A DNA stretch of 64,000 nt from Bathymodiolus japonicus methanotrophic gill symbiont (GCF_019721995.1 NZ_BLYC01000011.1:39549-103548), one strand, 5' to 3'; shown: positions 9,908-20,030, counted from the stretch's first letter. The notes: generated from the sequence alone by a model not told the origin. A program made the numbers and translations.

Positions 9908-10300
9908 ATGATAGAAAATTTAACACCGCAACAATCATGGGAATTAATGCAGGCTAATCCAGATGCTGTATTGATTGATGTTAGAACGAAGGTAGAGCAT
10001 GATTTTGTTGGTCGCCCACTCAATGCAGTGCATGTGCCCTGGAAAGAAGCCCCTGAATGGCAGTTAAATCCTGATTTTATTGCTCAGGTCAGGCAGGCTG
10101 TAAATGATACTGGCAGTCCGGTTTTGCTCTTGTGTCGCAGTGGTGCGCGCTCACTGTCTGCCGCAGAGGCTTTGCAACAGGCAGGCTTTACGCATCTGGT
10201 AAATATTCTGCAAGGCTTTGAAGGGGATCTGGATGATAATAAGCATCGAGGCAATCTAAGTGGCTGGCGTTATGCTCAGTTGCCCTGGGAGCAGTCTTAG
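9908..10300 (+). CDS. Single-domain rhodanese-like sulfurtransferase
   Basis: 130 residues. The fold begins with VLIDVRTKVEHDFVGRP and holds an active-site loop C-R-S-G-A-R-S at about residues 78-84, so the persulfide-forming cysteine is present. Such cytosolic proteins carry sulfane sulfur to acceptors or detoxify thiols. No signal peptide. Probably the last gene of the LysR-methyltransferase-rhodanese unit. Confidence 0.87.
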   Translation: MIENLTPQQSWELMQANPDAVLIDVRTKVEHDFVGRPLNAVHVPWKEAPEWQLNPDFIAQVRQAVNDTGSPVLLLCRSGARSLSAAEALQQAGFTHLVNILQGFEGDLDDNKHRGNLSGWRYAQLPWEQS

Positions 10301-10332
10301 GTACTCTTTTCGTAGCGAAAAAAGGCTATTTA

Positions 10333-10490
10333 GGTAACACGCAATAAATAACCTACCAATATTGCGCAGGATTTTTGTTCGCCTTCAAGGCGTAGAAATA
10401 GGCGCATAGCAGGCTACGTAACTATTTCTACAACACAGAAGATGGACAAAAAGACAAGCAAGGTGGGTGGGTTATTTGTTGCGAGTTACC
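10333..10490. repeat. 158-bp inverted-repeat element upstream of bipA
   Basis: Begins GGTAACACGCAATAAATAAC and ends with the imperfect complement GTTATTTGTTGCGAGTTACC. The left motif recurs alone near 42842 (GGTAACGCGCAATAAATAAG). MITE-like, non-coding, filling most of the bipA upstream region. Confidence 0.7.
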
Positions 10491-10612
10491 TTAGTACGTA
10501 TAACACTGAACCTGGATGTCGCGCTATGTCTTAGCCATAATCAAAGTAGTAAAAAACACTGATGTTTTCGGTGTCCGAAAACATAACACTCATTAAAAAT
10601 AGTACAAATAAA

Positions 10613-12418
10613 GTGATAGAAAAATTAAGAAATATAGCCATTATTGCGCACGTCGATCATGGTAAAACAACGCTGGTTGATAAGTTATTAGAACAGTCGG
10701 GTACCTTTGCCGAGCATGAGCAAGCTACCGAAAGAATGATGGATTCTAATGACCTGGAAAAAGAGCGAGGTATTACCATTCTGGCAAAAAATACGGCTAT
10801 CGACTGGAATGGCTATCATATTAATATTGTTGACACACCAGGGCACGCCGACTTCGGTGGTGAAGTCGAGCGTGTTTTATCTATGGTGGACAGCGTACTA
10901 TTGTTAGTTGATGCTGTGGATGGACCTATGCCGCAAACGCGCTTTGTTACGCAAAAAGCTTTTGCGTTGGGTTTAAAGCCGATTGTGGTCATTAATAAAG
11001 TAGATCGTCCTGGCGCGCGACCTGACGGGGTGGTTGATCAGACCTTTGATTTATTTGATAATCTGGGGGCGACCGATGAGCAGTTAGACTTTCCGATTGT
11101 TTATGCATCGGCCATCAATGGATATGCTGGTCTGGAAGATGATGTTTCCGGCGGTGATATGACCCCGCTATTTGAAACAATTGTGGACAAAGTAGTGCCT
11201 CCAGCTGTTGATGCAGATGGTCCTTTCCAAATGCAGGTGATTAGCCTGGATTACAACTCCTATGTCGGGATTATTGGTGTGGGGCGTATTCAGCGTGGTA
11301 CGGTTAAGCGCAATATGCCGTTAACACTGGTCGATATTGAAGGTAAAACTCGTAACGGCCGGATGCTAAAGCTATATGGTTTTGATGGGCTGGAGCGTGT
11401 AGAAGTAGAATCTGCAAGTGCAGGTGAGATTATCGCTTTCTGTGGTATAGAAAAACTGCAAATTTCAGAAACGCTATGTGCGCCTGATAATGTAGATCCC
11501 TTGCCTGCCTTGTCAATTGATGAACCCACGGTGAGTATGACTTTTCAGGTGAATAACTCACCATTTGCCGGTAAAGAAGGTAAATTTATTACCACACGTC
11601 AAATCAGTGATCGCCTGGACAAAGAATTACAGCACAATGTTGCCTTACGCGTTGCGCCTACTGATGATCCGGATAAATTTAAAGTGTCAGGGCGTGGTGA
11701 ATTACACTTATCGGTATTAATCGAAAATATGCGCCGTGAAGGCTTTGAGATGGGAGTTTCTCGTCCTGAAGTGATTATCAAGGAAATTGATGGTGTTAAA
11801 TCCGAGCCGTATGAATATGTAACCATTGAGGTCGAAGAAGAGCATCAGGGTACGATTATGGAAAAACTAGGTGACCGTAAAGGTGACCTGAAAGATATGG
11901 TACCCGACGGTAAAGGGCGTATTCGTCTGGAATATATCGTGCCCTCGCGTGGTTTATTAGGTTTTCAAACAGAGTTCCTAACATCAACCTCTGGATCTGG
12001 TCTGTTTTATCATGTGTTTGATCATTATGGTCCTGTAAAAGAGGGCGCGGTGGGTAACCGGGTTCGTGGTGTACTGGTCTCCATGGCCAAGGGTAAGGCG
12101 GTTGATTACTCTTTATATCCACTGCAGGCACGTGGTGAGTTATTAGTAGTGAATGGTGATGAAATATACGAAGGTATGCTGGTCGGCATTCATTCTCGTA
12201 CTAACGATTTAGTGGTTAACCCTACCAAGCCTAAGCCATTAACCAACGTGCGTGCTTCAGGAACCGATGAAAGTCTGACCTGTGCCAAGATACAAAAAAT
12301 GACTTTGGAGCAGGCTTTAGAATTTATCAGTGATGATGAACTGGTTGAAGTTACGCCAAAATCGATACGCTTGCGTAAAATTTTATTAACTGAAATTGAG
12401 CGTAAGCGCGCAAAATAA
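10613..12418 (+). CDS. bipA: Ribosome-associated GTPase BipA/TypA
   Basis: About 601 residues. The translational GTPase motifs are AHVDHGKTT (G1), DTPGHADF (G3) and NKVD (G4). EF-G-like domains III and V and the BipA-specific C-terminus follow. It acts on 50S assembly and stress adaptation. I set the start at GTG 10613 because family members begin with the peptide [13 protein letters not shown]. An in-frame ATG at 10562 would add 17 residues. Neither start has a strong Shine-Dalgarno. Confidence 0.95.
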   Translation: MIEKLRNIAIIAHVDHGKTTLVDKLLEQSGTFAEHEQATERMMDSNDLEKERGITILAKNTAIDWNGYHINIVDTPGHADFGGEVERVLSMVDSVLLLVDAVDGPMPQTRFVTQKAFALGLKPIVVINKVDRPGARPDGVVDQTFDLFDNLGATDEQLDFPIVYASAINGYAGLEDDVSGGDMTPLFETIVDKVVPPAVDADGPFQMQVISLDYNSYVGIIGVGRIQRGTVKRNMPLTLVDIEGKTRNGRMLKLYGFDGLERVEVESASAGEIIAFCGIEKLQISETLCAPDNVDPLPALSIDEPTVSMTFQVNNSPFAGKEGKFITTRQISDRLDKELQHNVALRVAPTDDPDKFKVSGRGELHLSVLIENMRREGFEMGVSRPEVIIKEIDGVKSEPYEYVTIEVEEEHQGTIMEKLGDRKGDLKDMVPDGKGRIRLEYIVPSRGLLGFQTEFLTSTSGSGLFYHVFDHYGPVKEGAVGNRVRGVLVSMAKGKAVDYSLYPLQARGELLVVNGDEIYEGMLVGIHSRTNDLVVNPTKPKPLTNVRASGTDESLTCAKIQKMTLEQALEFISDDELVEVTPKSIRLRKILLTEIERKRAK

Positions 12419-12420
12419 CC

Positions 12421-12533
12421 TAATCGTTCCCAAGTTCCGCGAGGGAACGCAGTTAGCGATGCTCCTGCGTCGTGTATATTGGGCGCGGGAGCATCAACGG
12501 AGGCATTCTCACGCTGAGCGTGGGAACGATAAT
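12421..12533. repeat. 113-bp inverted-repeat element between bipA and hisB
   Basis: Outer ends TAATCGTTCCCA and TGGGAACGATAATA are inverted repeats, with inner GCTCC/GGAGC hairpins. It ends 4 bases before the hisB ATG, so it supplies the whole hisB leader. Confidence 0.72.
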
Positions 12534-12537
12534 ACAT

Positions 12538-13131
12538 ATGACAAATAGAACTGCGAGTGTTGAGCGCAACACACTAGAAACAAAGATAAGTGTAAGCATA
12601 GACCTGGATGGCACAGGCAAGGCTGAATTTGATACTGGCGTGCCTTTTTTAGAGCATATGCTGGATCAGATTGCGCGTCATGGCCTGATCGATATGGATA
12701 TCGTCTGCAAAGGGGATCTGCAAATTGATGATCATCATACTGTAGAAGATATTGGTATTACTTTGGGCAAGACATTTGCTAAGGCCTTAGGTGACAAAAA
12801 AGGCCTGTTTCGCTATGGTCATGCCTATGTGCCACTGGATGAAGCTTTATCGCGTGTCGTGATCGATTTTTCAGGTCGCCCGGGATTGCATTATGAGGTC
12901 GAGTTTAAGCGCGCCATGATAGGCAGTTTTGATGTGGATTTATTTCGTGAGTTCTTTCAGGGCTTTGTGAATCATGCGGGTGTTTCTTTGCATATCGATA
13001 ATCTGAAAGGGGTGAATGCGCATCATGTTGCGGAAACAGTGTTTAAGGCAATGGGGCGTGCGGTGCGTATGGCGGTGACTGAAGATCCGCGTATGGCTGG
13101 GATAATGCCATCTACAAAAGGTGTATTGTAG
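12538..13131 (+). CDS. hisB: Imidazoleglycerol-phosphate dehydratase
   Basis: 197 residues when started at ATG 12538. The upstream open frame belongs to the inverted-repeat element. Monofunctional HisB, dehydrating IGP to imidazole-acetol phosphate (step 6 of histidine synthesis). The two metal-binding histidine clusters are visible: [10 protein letters not shown] with [10 protein letters not shown], and the later FVNHAG with NAHHVAE. First gene of the local his cluster. There is no phosphatase domain. Confidence 0.96.
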   Translation: MTNRTASVERNTLETKISVSIDLDGTGKAEFDTGVPFLEHMLDQIARHGLIDMDIVCKGDLQIDDHHTVEDIGITLGKTFAKALGDKKGLFRYGHAYVPLDEALSRVVIDFSGRPGLHYEVEFKRAMIGSFDVDLFREFFQGFVNHAGVSLHIDNLKGVNAHHVAETVFKAMGRAVRMAVTEDPRMAGIMPSTKGVL

Positions 13132-13180
13132 GTTGGGTTAGCTTAGCTTATCTAGCGTAGCGCAGATAACGTAACCCGAC
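13132..13180. repeat. Hairpin/REP-like unit between hisB and hisH
   Basis: GTTGGGTTA at one end pairs with TAACCCGAC at the other, with TTATCT/AGATAA inside. No U-tract follows, so it is more likely a REP-like stem or mRNA-stability element than a terminator. Confidence 0.6.
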
Positions 13181-13252
13181 ATTTTGTGATAACTACGATT
13201 TGTTATCTTGCATTATGTTTTATATTTTTAATCGATTTACTTTCTAATTCTA

Positions 13253-13894
13253 ATGTCTTCAGTAGCAGTCATAGATTATGGCATGGGTAATTTACACTCC
13301 ATCGCCAAAGCTTTACAGCACGCATCACCTGATGTCGATGTGCGGGTTGTTTCCGATAAACAGGCCATTTTAGCTGCAGATCGCGTGGTCTTTCCCGGGG
13401 TAGGCGCAATTCGTGATTGCATGCATGCACTTGAGGCGACCGAGCTTGTCGAAGTTATTACTCAGGTTGCGCAAACTCGGCCCTTGCTAGGCGTTTGTCT
13501 GGGTATGCAGGCGATGCTTGGCCATAGTGAAGAAAATGGTGGGACCGATTGCTTAAATCTTATTCCAGGGGAAGTTGTGCATTTCGCAAAAGATTTGCAG
13601 GGCGCTCAAGGGAAAAAGCTAAAAATTCCGCATATGGGCTGGAATAAAGTACAACAAGTAGCGCATCCCCTGTGGCAAAATATAGCGCAGGACAGTCGCT
13701 TTTATTTTGTACATAGTTACTATGCCCAGCCTGATGAGTCACATAGAGTTGCAGCGACTACCGAGTATCCTGATGCTTTTGCCTGTGCATTGGCTAAGGA
13801 TAATGTCTTTGCAGTGCAATTTCATCCAGAAAAAAGTCAGGCAGTTGGCTTGCAATTGCTACAGAACTTCTTGCACTGGGATGGCCAGTGTTGA
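13253..13894 (+). CDS. hisH: Imidazole glycerol phosphate synthase, glutaminase subunit
   Basis: 213 residues, class I glutamine amidotransferase. The nucleophile loop is GVCLGMQ, and the His-Glu of the triad is in QFHPEKS near the C-terminus. It supplies ammonia to HisF, encoded two genes downstream. The N-terminus AVIDYGMGNLHSI is typical. Confidence 0.96.
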   Translation: MSSVAVIDYGMGNLHSIAKALQHASPDVDVRVVSDKQAILAADRVVFPGVGAIRDCMHALEATELVEVITQVAQTRPLLGVCLGMQAMLGHSEENGGTDCLNLIPGEVVHFAKDLQGAQGKKLKIPHMGWNKVQQVAHPLWQNIAQDSRFYFVHSYYAQPDESHRVAATTEYPDAFACALAKDNVFAVQFHPEKSQAVGLQLLQNFLHWDGQC

Positions 13895-13938
13895 ATTTGA
13901 GTTCATTATATTTATATTACCTTATTGAGGCTTGAAAA

Positions 13939-14673
13939 ATGTTGTTAATCCCCGCTATCGACCTGAAAGATGGTAAATGTGTGCGTTTGCGTCAAGGTCG
14001 CATGGAAGATGATACGGTCTTTTCAGATAACCCGGTAGAGGTTGCCGGACGCTGGGTTGATGCTGGTGCCAGGCGAATTCATCTGGTCGATTTAGACGGC
14101 GCGTTTGCAGGTAAGCCGCGCAATGCAGAAATTATTCACCAAATCGTCGAGGCTTATCCAGATGTGCCGGTGCAAATCGGCGGAGGAATACGCGATGAAG
14201 ATACGATACAAGGCTATTTAGAAGCTGGCGTACAATATGTCATTATTGGCACCAAGGCGGTTAGTGAACCGCATTTTGTGCGCGATGTGGCGGTTGAATT
14301 TCCTGGCCATATTATTGTTGGCCTAGATGCAAAAGACGGTAAAGTTGCCATAGATGGCTGGTCAAAATTATCGCATCATGATGTGATAGACTTGGCGCAG
14401 AAGTTTGAGGAGCATGGCGTAGAAGCGATTATTTATACTGATATTGCACGTGATGGCATGATGCAGGGTGTGAATGTCGAAGCGACTGCGAAACTGGCGC
14501 GGTCTATCAAAATTCCGGTAATTGCTTCAGGCGGTATTACCAATATGGATGATATTCATGCGCTAGGTGCTGTTGCAGGTGATGGCATTATGGGCGCGAT
14601 TACCGGTCGGGCAATTTATGAGGGTACGCTGGATTTTGTCGCGGCAGAAAAGCTTGCCAAGTCATTTGCCTAA
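13939..14673 (+). CDS. hisA: ProFAR isomerase
   Basis: 244 residues, a beta/alpha barrel with the two catalytic aspartates in [14 protein letters not shown] and VGLDAKDGK. It converts ProFAR to PRFAR, the substrate of HisF/HisH. It sits 44 bases after hisH and 9 bases before hisF. Confidence 0.96.
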   Translation: MLLIPAIDLKDGKCVRLRQGRMEDDTVFSDNPVEVAGRWVDAGARRIHLVDLDGAFAGKPRNAEIIHQIVEAYPDVPVQIGGGIRDEDTIQGYLEAGVQYVIIGTKAVSEPHFVRDVAVEFPGHIIVGLDAKDGKVAIDGWSKLSHHDVIDLAQKFEEHGVEAIIYTDIARDGMMQGVNVEATAKLARSIKIPVIASGGITNMDDIHALGAVAGDGIMGAITGRAIYEGTLDFVAAEKLAKSFA

Positions 14674-14682
14674 AGAGTTATT

Positions 14683-15456
14683 ATGAGTTTAGCTAAACGA
14701 ATTATCCCCTGTCTTGATGTCGATAATGGAAGGGTAGTTAAAGGAGTACAGTTTGTAGATATCCGTGATGCAGGTGATCCAGTTGAAGTTGCCCGTCGTT
14801 ATGATAGAGAAGGCGCGGATGAAATTACCTTTCTGGATATTACTGCGACACATGATAACCGCGATACGATAGTGCATGTGGTTGAACAGGTGGCTAGTGA
14901 AGTCTTTATTCCACTCACCGTAGGCGGTGGTATTCGTAAATTGGAGGATATACGCTGCATGCTGAATGCAGGAGCTGATAAGGTCGGTATTAATAGTGCG
15001 GCTGTGTTCAATCCTGAATTTGTTAAACAGGCAGCGGAAAAATTTGGTTCACAATGTATTGTTGTGGCCATCGATGCCAAAAAAGTTAGTGCGCCGGGTG
15101 AGTCTGATCGCTGGGAGATCTTTACCCATGGTGGGCGTAAGGAAACAGGAATAGACGCGATCGAGTGGGCTATAAAAATGGTTGATTATGGCGCAGGAGA
15201 AATTCTGTTGACCAGCATGGATCGCGATGGCACGAAAATTGGGTTTGACCTGGAATTAACCCGGGCAGTTAGCGAAGCGGTAGCTGTACCGGTGATTGCC
15301 TCGGGTGGCGTGGGTAATCTGGAGCATTTAGCAGCAGGAGTACTTAAGGGCAAAGCAGATGCGGTATTGGCGGCAAGTATTTTTCATTTTGCTGAGTACA
15401 GCGTTGAAGAAGCTAAACAATATATGCGTGATCAAGGCATCGAGGTGCGGCTTTAA
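14683..15456 (+). CDS. hisF: Imidazole glycerol phosphate synthase, cyclase subunit
   Basis: 257 residues. The catalytic aspartates are in [15 protein letters not shown] and VVAIDAKK. It closes the imidazole ring and releases AICAR using ammonia channelled from HisH. Its stop codon directly abuts the hisI ATG, which suggests translational coupling. Confidence 0.97.
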   Translation: MSLAKRIIPCLDVDNGRVVKGVQFVDIRDAGDPVEVARRYDREGADEITFLDITATHDNRDTIVHVVEQVASEVFIPLTVGGGIRKLEDIRCMLNAGADKVGINSAAVFNPEFVKQAAEKFGSQCIVVAIDAKKVSAPGESDRWEIFTHGGRKETGIDAIEWAIKMVDYGAGEILLTSMDRDGTKIGFDLELTRAVSEAVAVPVIASGGVGNLEHLAAGVLKGKADAVLAASIFHFAEYSVEEAKQYMRDQGIEVRL

Positions 15457-15843
15457 ATGAATAATGCATGGCTAGATGAAATTCGCTGGACAGAGGATGG
15501 TTTAGTACCTGTTATTGCTCAACAGACGGGTACAGGCCGAGTAGTGATGTTTGCTTGGATGAACCGTGAAGCTTTGGCATTAACTGCTGAAAATGGTTAT
15601 GCAGTCTATTGGTCACGTTCGCGCAATAGATTATGGCGCAAAGGTGAAGAGTCAGGTAATCAGCAAAAAATCATTAGTATTCAGCTGGATTGTGATGAAG
15701 ATGTACTGTTACTGGAAATTGAACAGCACGGTGGTATTGCTTGTCATACGGGACGGGAAAGTTGCTTTTATCGGACTCTGGAAAATAATGTCTGGAAAGA
15801 AAATTTGCCGGTCTTAAAAGACCCGGCAGAGATGTATAAATAA
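15457..15843 (+). CDS. hisI: Phosphoribosyl-AMP cyclohydrolase
   Basis: 128 residues. Zinc/magnesium ligands are visible in [22 protein letters not shown] and ESCFYR. Single-function form with hisE as a separate gene, as in many gammaproteobacteria outside the enterics. Confidence 0.95.
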   Translation: MNNAWLDEIRWTEDGLVPVIAQQTGTGRVVMFAWMNREALALTAENGYAVYWSRSRNRLWRKGEESGNQQKIISIQLDCDEDVLLLEIEQHGGIACHTGRESCFYRTLENNVWKENLPVLKDPAEMYK

Positions 15844-15857
15844 GCATTACAATGGAT

Positions 15858-15920
15858 GTAGGGCACGGCTTTAGCCCGCCATATTCTGCTTGTATAAGGC
15901 GGGCTAAAGCCGCGCCCTAC
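15858..15920. repeat. REP-like hairpin (GTAGGGC family) in the his cluster
   Basis: GTAGGGC-GGCTTTAGCCCGCC pairs with GGCGGGCTAAAGCC-GCCCTAC. It is one of at least five related hairpins (also near 21759, 59169, 59680 and 63907) and sits between hisI and hisE. Confidence 0.82.
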
Positions 15921-15943
15921 AGAGTTAATAGTGAGAAAATTGA

Positions 15944-16261
15944 ATGAGTGAAGTATTAACAGAATTAGCTGCAGTTCTAGAGCAACGCAAGCAGGAGTCA
16001 GCTGATTCTTCATATGTTGCGAGCTTATATGCAAAAGGTCTGGACACCATATTAAAAAAAATTGGTGAAGAAGCGACCGAAACGGTGATTGCGGCAAAAG
16101 ATGGCAATAAACAGCAAATCATTTATGAAACAGCGGATTTATGGTTTCATAGTTTGGTGTTACTTGCTCAACAGGGCTTACATCCCGATGATGTCTTAAA
16201 TGAATTACAGCGACGTTTTGGATTGTCAGGTCTGGAAGAAAAAGCGCAACGTCAGAAATAA
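15944..16261 (+). CDS. hisE: Phosphoribosyl-ATP pyrophosphatase
   Basis: 105 residues, all-alpha MazG-like fold. The acidic metal-binding residues appear in KIGEEATET and YETADLWFH. It hydrolyses PRATP to PRAMP, the step before HisI. tatA starts 17 bases later, so his and tat genes may share a transcript. Confidence 0.95.
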   Translation: MSEVLTELAAVLEQRKQESADSSYVASLYAKGLDTILKKIGEEATETVIAAKDGNKQQIIYETADLWFHSLVLLAQQGLHPDDVLNELQRRFGLSGLEEKAQRQK

Positions 16262-16278
16262 CCTAAAGAGGAATTATT

Positions 16279-16500
16279 ATGGGAATTAGCGTAACTCAAT
16301 TATTAATTGTATTAGTCATCGTGATTGTTTTATTCGGCACCAAGCGCCTGCGCAATATGGGCGGTGATTTAGGTGGGGCAATAAGAGGCTTTCGTTCGGC
16401 AATGAAAGGTGGTGAGCAAGACACAAAAATTGAGGAAAACGAAGCTGATATTCTTGAAGGCGAAGTAACAAAAAAGCAATCTGAAGAAGATAAAGTCTAA
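16279..16500 (+). CDS. tatA: Sec-independent translocase pore subunit TatA
   Basis: 73 residues. One N-terminal membrane helix ([15 protein letters not shown]) is followed by the conserved F-G-T-K-R-L-R hinge, an amphipathic helix and a charged tail. A GAGG ribosome-binding site precedes the ATG. It forms the oligomeric pore of the twin-arginine pathway. Confidence 0.95.
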   Translation: MGISVTQLLIVLVIVIVLFGTKRLRNMGGDLGGAIRGFRSAMKGGEQDTKIEENEADILEGEVTKKQSEEDKV

Positions 16501-16503
16501 GCC

Positions 16504-16812
16504 ATGTTTGATATCGGCTTTTGGGAGATTTGCATGATTGGCCTGGTAAGCTTGCTTGTTATTGGTCCAGAAAAATTACCTAAAGTTGCACGAATTGCAG
16601 GCTTCTGGGTGGGTAAAACGCGGCATATGGTTGCCTCGGTTAAAGAAGAGATAAAAGAAGAATTTAAGGAAGAAGAACTAAGGCAGTTATTAAAAGAGCA
16701 GCAAGATAAAATAGATGCGATGACCAAAGATCTGAGCTTGAATGGCCGGGCAGAGCATTTTTTAGATTCAAAGCAGCAACAAATGGATAAAGACAAACAT
16801 GGCGGAGAGTGA
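16504..16812 (+). CDS. tatB: Sec-independent translocase subunit TatB
   Basis: 102 residues. The N-terminus MFDIGFWEICMIGLVSLLVIG ends in the TatB-typical G-P-E-K-L-P hinge. A long acidic/basic amphipathic coil follows. Four bases after tatA and overlapping tatC by 14 bases. Confidence 0.94.
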   Translation: MFDIGFWEICMIGLVSLLVIGPEKLPKVARIAGFWVGKTRHMVASVKEEIKEEFKEEELRQLLKEQQDKIDAMTKDLSLNGRAEHFLDSKQQQMDKDKHGGE

Positions 16813-17551
16813 AGAGCAGGAGCAGCCATTTATTTCTCACCTTGTCGAGTTACGTAATCGATTATTAAAGGTGGTGTTAAGTGTGTTGCTGGTTTTTCTG
16901 GCGATGGCTCCTTTTGCTAATGAGATCTATAGTTTTTTAGCCCAGCCTTTGATGCAGTTTTTACCAGAAAATACGTCGATGGTAGCCATCGATGTGGTCT
17001 CGCCTTTTTTAACGCCGTTTAAGCTAGTATTAGTCGCAGCAATATTTATAGCCGTTCCGGTTATTTTGTATCAATTCTGGGCATTTGTTGCGCCAGGCCT
17101 GTATGCACATGAAAGGCGCATGATTGCGCCCTTATTAATTGCTAGTACCTTGTTGTTCGTACTGGGTATGGTATTTGCTTATTACGTGGTTTTCCCGCTG
17201 GTGTTTGGATTTCTTACTGCGGCAGCGCCTGAAGGCGTGTCGGTGATGACCGATATTGCCAAGTACCTGGACTTTGTGCTGACCATGTTTTTTGCATTTG
17301 GTATGGCGTTTGAAGTTCCCATTGTCACAATTGTGTTAGTCTGGGTCGGTGTTTTTACACCCCGGCAGCTGGCAGAAAAACGACCTTATATTATTGTCAG
17401 TGCTTTTATTATCGGCATGTTTTTAACGCCGCCCGATGTTATTTCACAGACCTTGCTGGCAGTCCCTATCTGGCTGTTATTTGAAACCGGCTTGTTATTT
17501 TCACGATTATTTGTCAGAAAAGATAAGCAGCGACAAATAGGTACAGACTAG
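16799..17551 (+). CDS. tatC: Sec-independent translocase receptor TatC
   Basis: 250 residues with six membrane segments. The N-terminal F-I-S-H-L-V-E-L-R-N-R and the L-Y-A-H-E-R-R cytosolic loop, both signal-peptide contacts, are present. With TatB it recognises the twin-arginine motif of folded exported proteins. Confidence 0.96.
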   Translation: MAESEEQEQPFISHLVELRNRLLKVVLSVLLVFLAMAPFANEIYSFLAQPLMQFLPENTSMVAIDVVSPFLTPFKLVLVAAIFIAVPVILYQFWAFVAPGLYAHERRMIAPLLIASTLLFVLGMVFAYYVVFPLVFGFLTAAAPEGVSVMTDIAKYLDFVLTMFFAFGMAFEVPIVTIVLVWVGVFTPRQLAEKRPYIIVSAFIIGMFLTPPDVISQTLLAVPIWLLFETGLLFSRLFVRKDKQRQIGTD

Positions 17552-17687
17552 TGCAGCACCAGGGGTTAAATACCGTTAAGAACTTTATTCCACTATACCC
17601 GACATAGCGAAAGCGATTGCACTCCTTTGCCATTGCAGGAAAAGTAATCAATATAATGATAGGCAAGTACCTGGCCGGACTACGAAT

Positions 17688-18140
17688 ATGAAAAAAACCC
17701 TTATTTTATTAGTCACTGTTGCGCTAATTATCTTCGAGAGCTATCAGGAGCAAGGAAATTTCCTGATCGCCGACGATTTATTGCAAACTTTTACACTTGA
17801 AAATAGCGAAAACAACAGTCTGCAGCGTGCTTTCAATAATAAGCAAAGTGATCTGCAGATTCAGGGGGCTGGTGTGGTTGTAAAAGTATTACGTGATGAC
17901 ACTAAGGGCTCAAAACACCAGAAATTTATTCTGCGCAATAATACCGGGCAAAGCGTGTTGGTGGCTCATAATATAGACCTGGCACCCAGGCTTTCTGGGC
18001 TGAAAAAAGGGGATACCGTTGAGTTTTATGGCGAGTATGAATGGAATGCAAAGGGCGGTGTTATCCACTGGACGCATAAAGCCCCCGGCAGTCGTCATAT
18101 TTCTGGCTGGCTAAAATATCAGGGCAGAACTTACCAATAA
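17688..18140 (+). CDS. DUF3465 protein, exported or membrane-anchored
   Basis: 150 residues. A short N-terminal hydrophobic segment (TLILLVTVALIIFES) looks like an anchor or signal. The rest matches the DUF3465 pattern: KHQKFILRNNTGQ, VLVAHNIDLAPRL, then EYEWNAKGGVIHWTHKAP. This family is thought to adopt an OB-like beta-barrel; its function is unknown. It starts 136 bases after tatC with no visible promoter or terminator. Confidence 0.8.
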   Translation: MKKTLILLVTVALIIFESYQEQGNFLIADDLLQTFTLENSENNSLQRAFNNKQSDLQIQGAGVVVKVLRDDTKGSKHQKFILRNNTGQSVLVAHNIDLAPRLSGLKKGDTVEFYGEYEWNAKGGVIHWTHKAPGSRHISGWLKYQGRTYQ

Positions 18141-18286
18141 TCCTAGAAAAATCAATTGAGCACGGATTTTCCACAAAACCGTGAAGCGTTTTTAATTCGC
18201 CCGATGGGTAAAACTAACAAGTCGACATCATAATGTATATTCAACAGCTTGCAAGCAACTTAAGCGGTCAAATGATTTTTCTAGGA
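18141..18286. repeat. 146-bp inverted-repeat element
   Basis: Perfect outer ends TCCTAGAAAAATCA and TGATTTTTCTAGGA fill the entire gap between the DUF3465 gene and the pteridine reductase gene. MITE-like. No direct repeats are evident. Confidence 0.78.
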
Positions 18287-18288
18287 TA

Positions 18289-19026
18289 ATGTTAGCGAAT
18301 AAGAATATTTTAATTACCGGCGGAGCAAAAAGAGTCGGTGCGTATTGTGTGCGTTATCTGCATGCGCAGGGCGCTAATATTATTTTGCATTATCGGAATT
18401 CAAAAAATGAGGCGCAGGCCTTGGCAGGTGAGCTTAATGAGCTGCGTGCTGATTCGGTGCGTATTTATCAGGCGCAACTGCAGGATATTAACGCACTGCA
18501 AGAGCTGGCAGAAATGGCTGAGCAGGCATGGGGAGGGGTTGATGTATTAATTAATAATGCATCCGCTTTTTATGCCACTGGCATAGCTGAGGTGACAGAA
18601 TCGCAATGGGATGATTTACTGGCGAGCAATTTAAAGTCGCCATTTTTTTTGATTCAGGCGCTCGCCCCTGGCTTAAGCAAGCGACAGGGCTGTGTGGTGA
18701 ATATCGTAGATATTCATGCCGAGCGGGGTTTGCCTGGGTTCCCTGTGTATAGCATTGCTAAAGCAGGCCTCACGGCGCTGACCAAAATACTCGCTAAAGA
18801 ACTGGCGCCACAAATAAGAGTGAATGCCGTGGCGCCAGGCGCAATTCTATGGCCGGAATATGAGTCTGATGAACAGCAAAAGCAGGAGATTCGGGCTAAA
18901 GTTGCTTTGCAACGCACGGGCAGCCCCGAAGATATTGCCAAGGCAATTGCTTATTTAATTAATGATGCCGAGTATATGACAGGTCAGGTATTGACGGTAG
19001 ACGGTGGACGAACTTTATTCAGCTAG
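18289..19026 (+). CDS. Pteridine reductase (short-chain dehydrogenase)
   Basis: 245 residues. The NADP-binding loop is ITGGAKRVGAY, followed by NNASAF and the catalytic Y-S-I-A-K-A-G-L motif. The alternative T-G-G-x-K-R fingerprint and the position facing folK and folB support a PTR1/FolM-type dihydropteridine reductase feeding folate or pterin metabolism. The 3' end overlaps the convergent folK stop by 12 bases. A general SDR role cannot be fully excluded. Confidence 0.85.
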   Translation: MLANKNILITGGAKRVGAYCVRYLHAQGANIILHYRNSKNEAQALAGELNELRADSVRIYQAQLQDINALQELAEMAEQAWGGVDVLINNASAFYATGIAEVTESQWDDLLASNLKSPFFLIQALAPGLSKRQGCVVNIVDIHAERGLPGFPVYSIAKAGLTALTKILAKELAPQIRVNAVAPGAILWPEYESDEQQKQEIRAKVALQRTGSPEDIAKAIAYLINDAEYMTGQVLTVDGGRTLFS

Positions 19027-19524
19027 ACTTATTTTGCCAGATAAATGTTCAATTTTTTGTTGAGCAGCCTTGCTTTTATCGAATTCCTGCCAGAGTTTAT
19101 CGAAGCACACATCTTTAACTGGATGATGTCGTTCTGGCGCTATTTCAGCTAAAGGTTCAAGTACAAAGGCGTAATCAAGAATGTCCTTATGCGGGATAGT
19201 TAATGCTTCGGTAGTGATAATTTCCTGATCATACAAGAGCAAGTCCAGGTCTAGCGTGCGTGAAGAGAATTTTTTCTCAGTCCGCACCCGGTCGTGCTCT
19301 GCTTCTATGTTCTTTAGCTGTAGCGAGATGTGCACAGGGTCATGCTCGCTGTAAAAAGAAATGACTAGATTTAGAAATGCGTCACCGGCAAAGCCAACTG
19401 CAGCAGATTCATAAACACTGGAATAAGTCAGGCTGCCAAATTTGCACTGTAATATCTCAAGAGCAGAAGGAATATTATGCTCTGGATTGATATTGCTACC
19501 TATGCTGATAAAACACAGAGGCAT
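19015..19524 (-). CDS. folK: 2-amino-4-hydroxy-6-hydroxymethyldihydropteridine pyrophosphokinase
   Basis: 169 residues. HPPK motifs: SIGSNINPEHN at the start, a central arginine-rich loop, and SRTLDLDLLLYD with the magnesium-binding D-L-D. It transfers pyrophosphate from ATP to the pterin in folate synthesis. It follows folB by two bases on the same strand. Confidence 0.95.
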   Translation of the reverse strand: MPLCFISIGSNINPEHNIPSALEILQCKFGSLTYSSVYESAAVGFAGDAFLNLVISFYSEHDPVHISLQLKNIEAEHDRVRTEKKFSSRTLDLDLLLYDQEIITTEALTIPHKDILDYAFVLEPLAEIAPERHHPVKDVCFDKLWQEFDKSKAAQQKIEHLSGKISLAE

Positions 19525-19526
19525 GT

Positions 19527-19880
19527 TTACTTTGTACCGCGCTCAATAATAATGCCGACATCGCTAGCGCCGCTGATCGCACCCTTTTTATTGAGTGTCA
19601 GCTTGACCCAGGGGACATTAAATGTGCTACGAATGGTATGGTTGATTTCTTCGGCAAGCTTTTCTACCAGGAAAAACTCGCTTTGCTCGACAAAGTTTAT
19701 AACATGTTGCGAGACGGCTTTGTAGTCTAATGTGTCTTCAATATCATCCGTTGCAGCAGCTTTTTTGATATCGTGAGCCATTTCAATATCCAGGATAACT
19801 GTTTGTTTGATTTCGCGCTCCCAGTCGTAAATACCGATGACTGTATCAATTTTCAAACCGCCTAAAAAAATAATGTCCAT
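19527..19880 (-). CDS. folB: Dihydroneopterin aldolase
   Basis: 117 residues from ATG 19880, preceded by a GGAG ribosome-binding site. The upstream open extension has no family match. FolB features: FLGGLKIDTVIGIYDWEREI, the catalytic glutamate region and a late lysine. It produces the HPPK substrate, so folB-folK form a two-gene unit. An IS-epsilon end remnant begins 38 bases upstream of the start. Confidence 0.93.
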   Translation of the reverse strand: MDIIFLGGLKIDTVIGIYDWEREIKQTVILDIEMAHDIKKAAATDDIEDTLDYKAVSQHVINFVEQSEFFLVEKLAEEINHTIRSTFNVPWVKLTLNKKGAISGASDVGIIIERGTK

Positions 19881-19917
19881 TAAGACTCCAGTTATTATTA
19901 TAATTATACTTATTGTA

Positions 19918-20030
19918 CTGAAGTTTCCGAGTTTTTGAAACATAAGAGCATTAGCGAATACTTATTAAACTTAATATTAATAGTGTTCCGTTTGCTAAAA
20001 ACCTTAAACTACAAAACGTCCTGGGAAGTT
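19918..20030 (+). mobile_element. IS-epsilon left-end remnant
   Basis: CTGAAGTTTCC followed by about 100 diverged bases matching the left end of the element at 982. No transposase remains. Confidence 0.6.

Noticed and set aside
10562..10612. 17-residue N-terminal extension of BipA
   Set aside because: Family members start at the peptide encoded from 10613; no Shine-Dalgarno at 10562. Kept as an alternative only.
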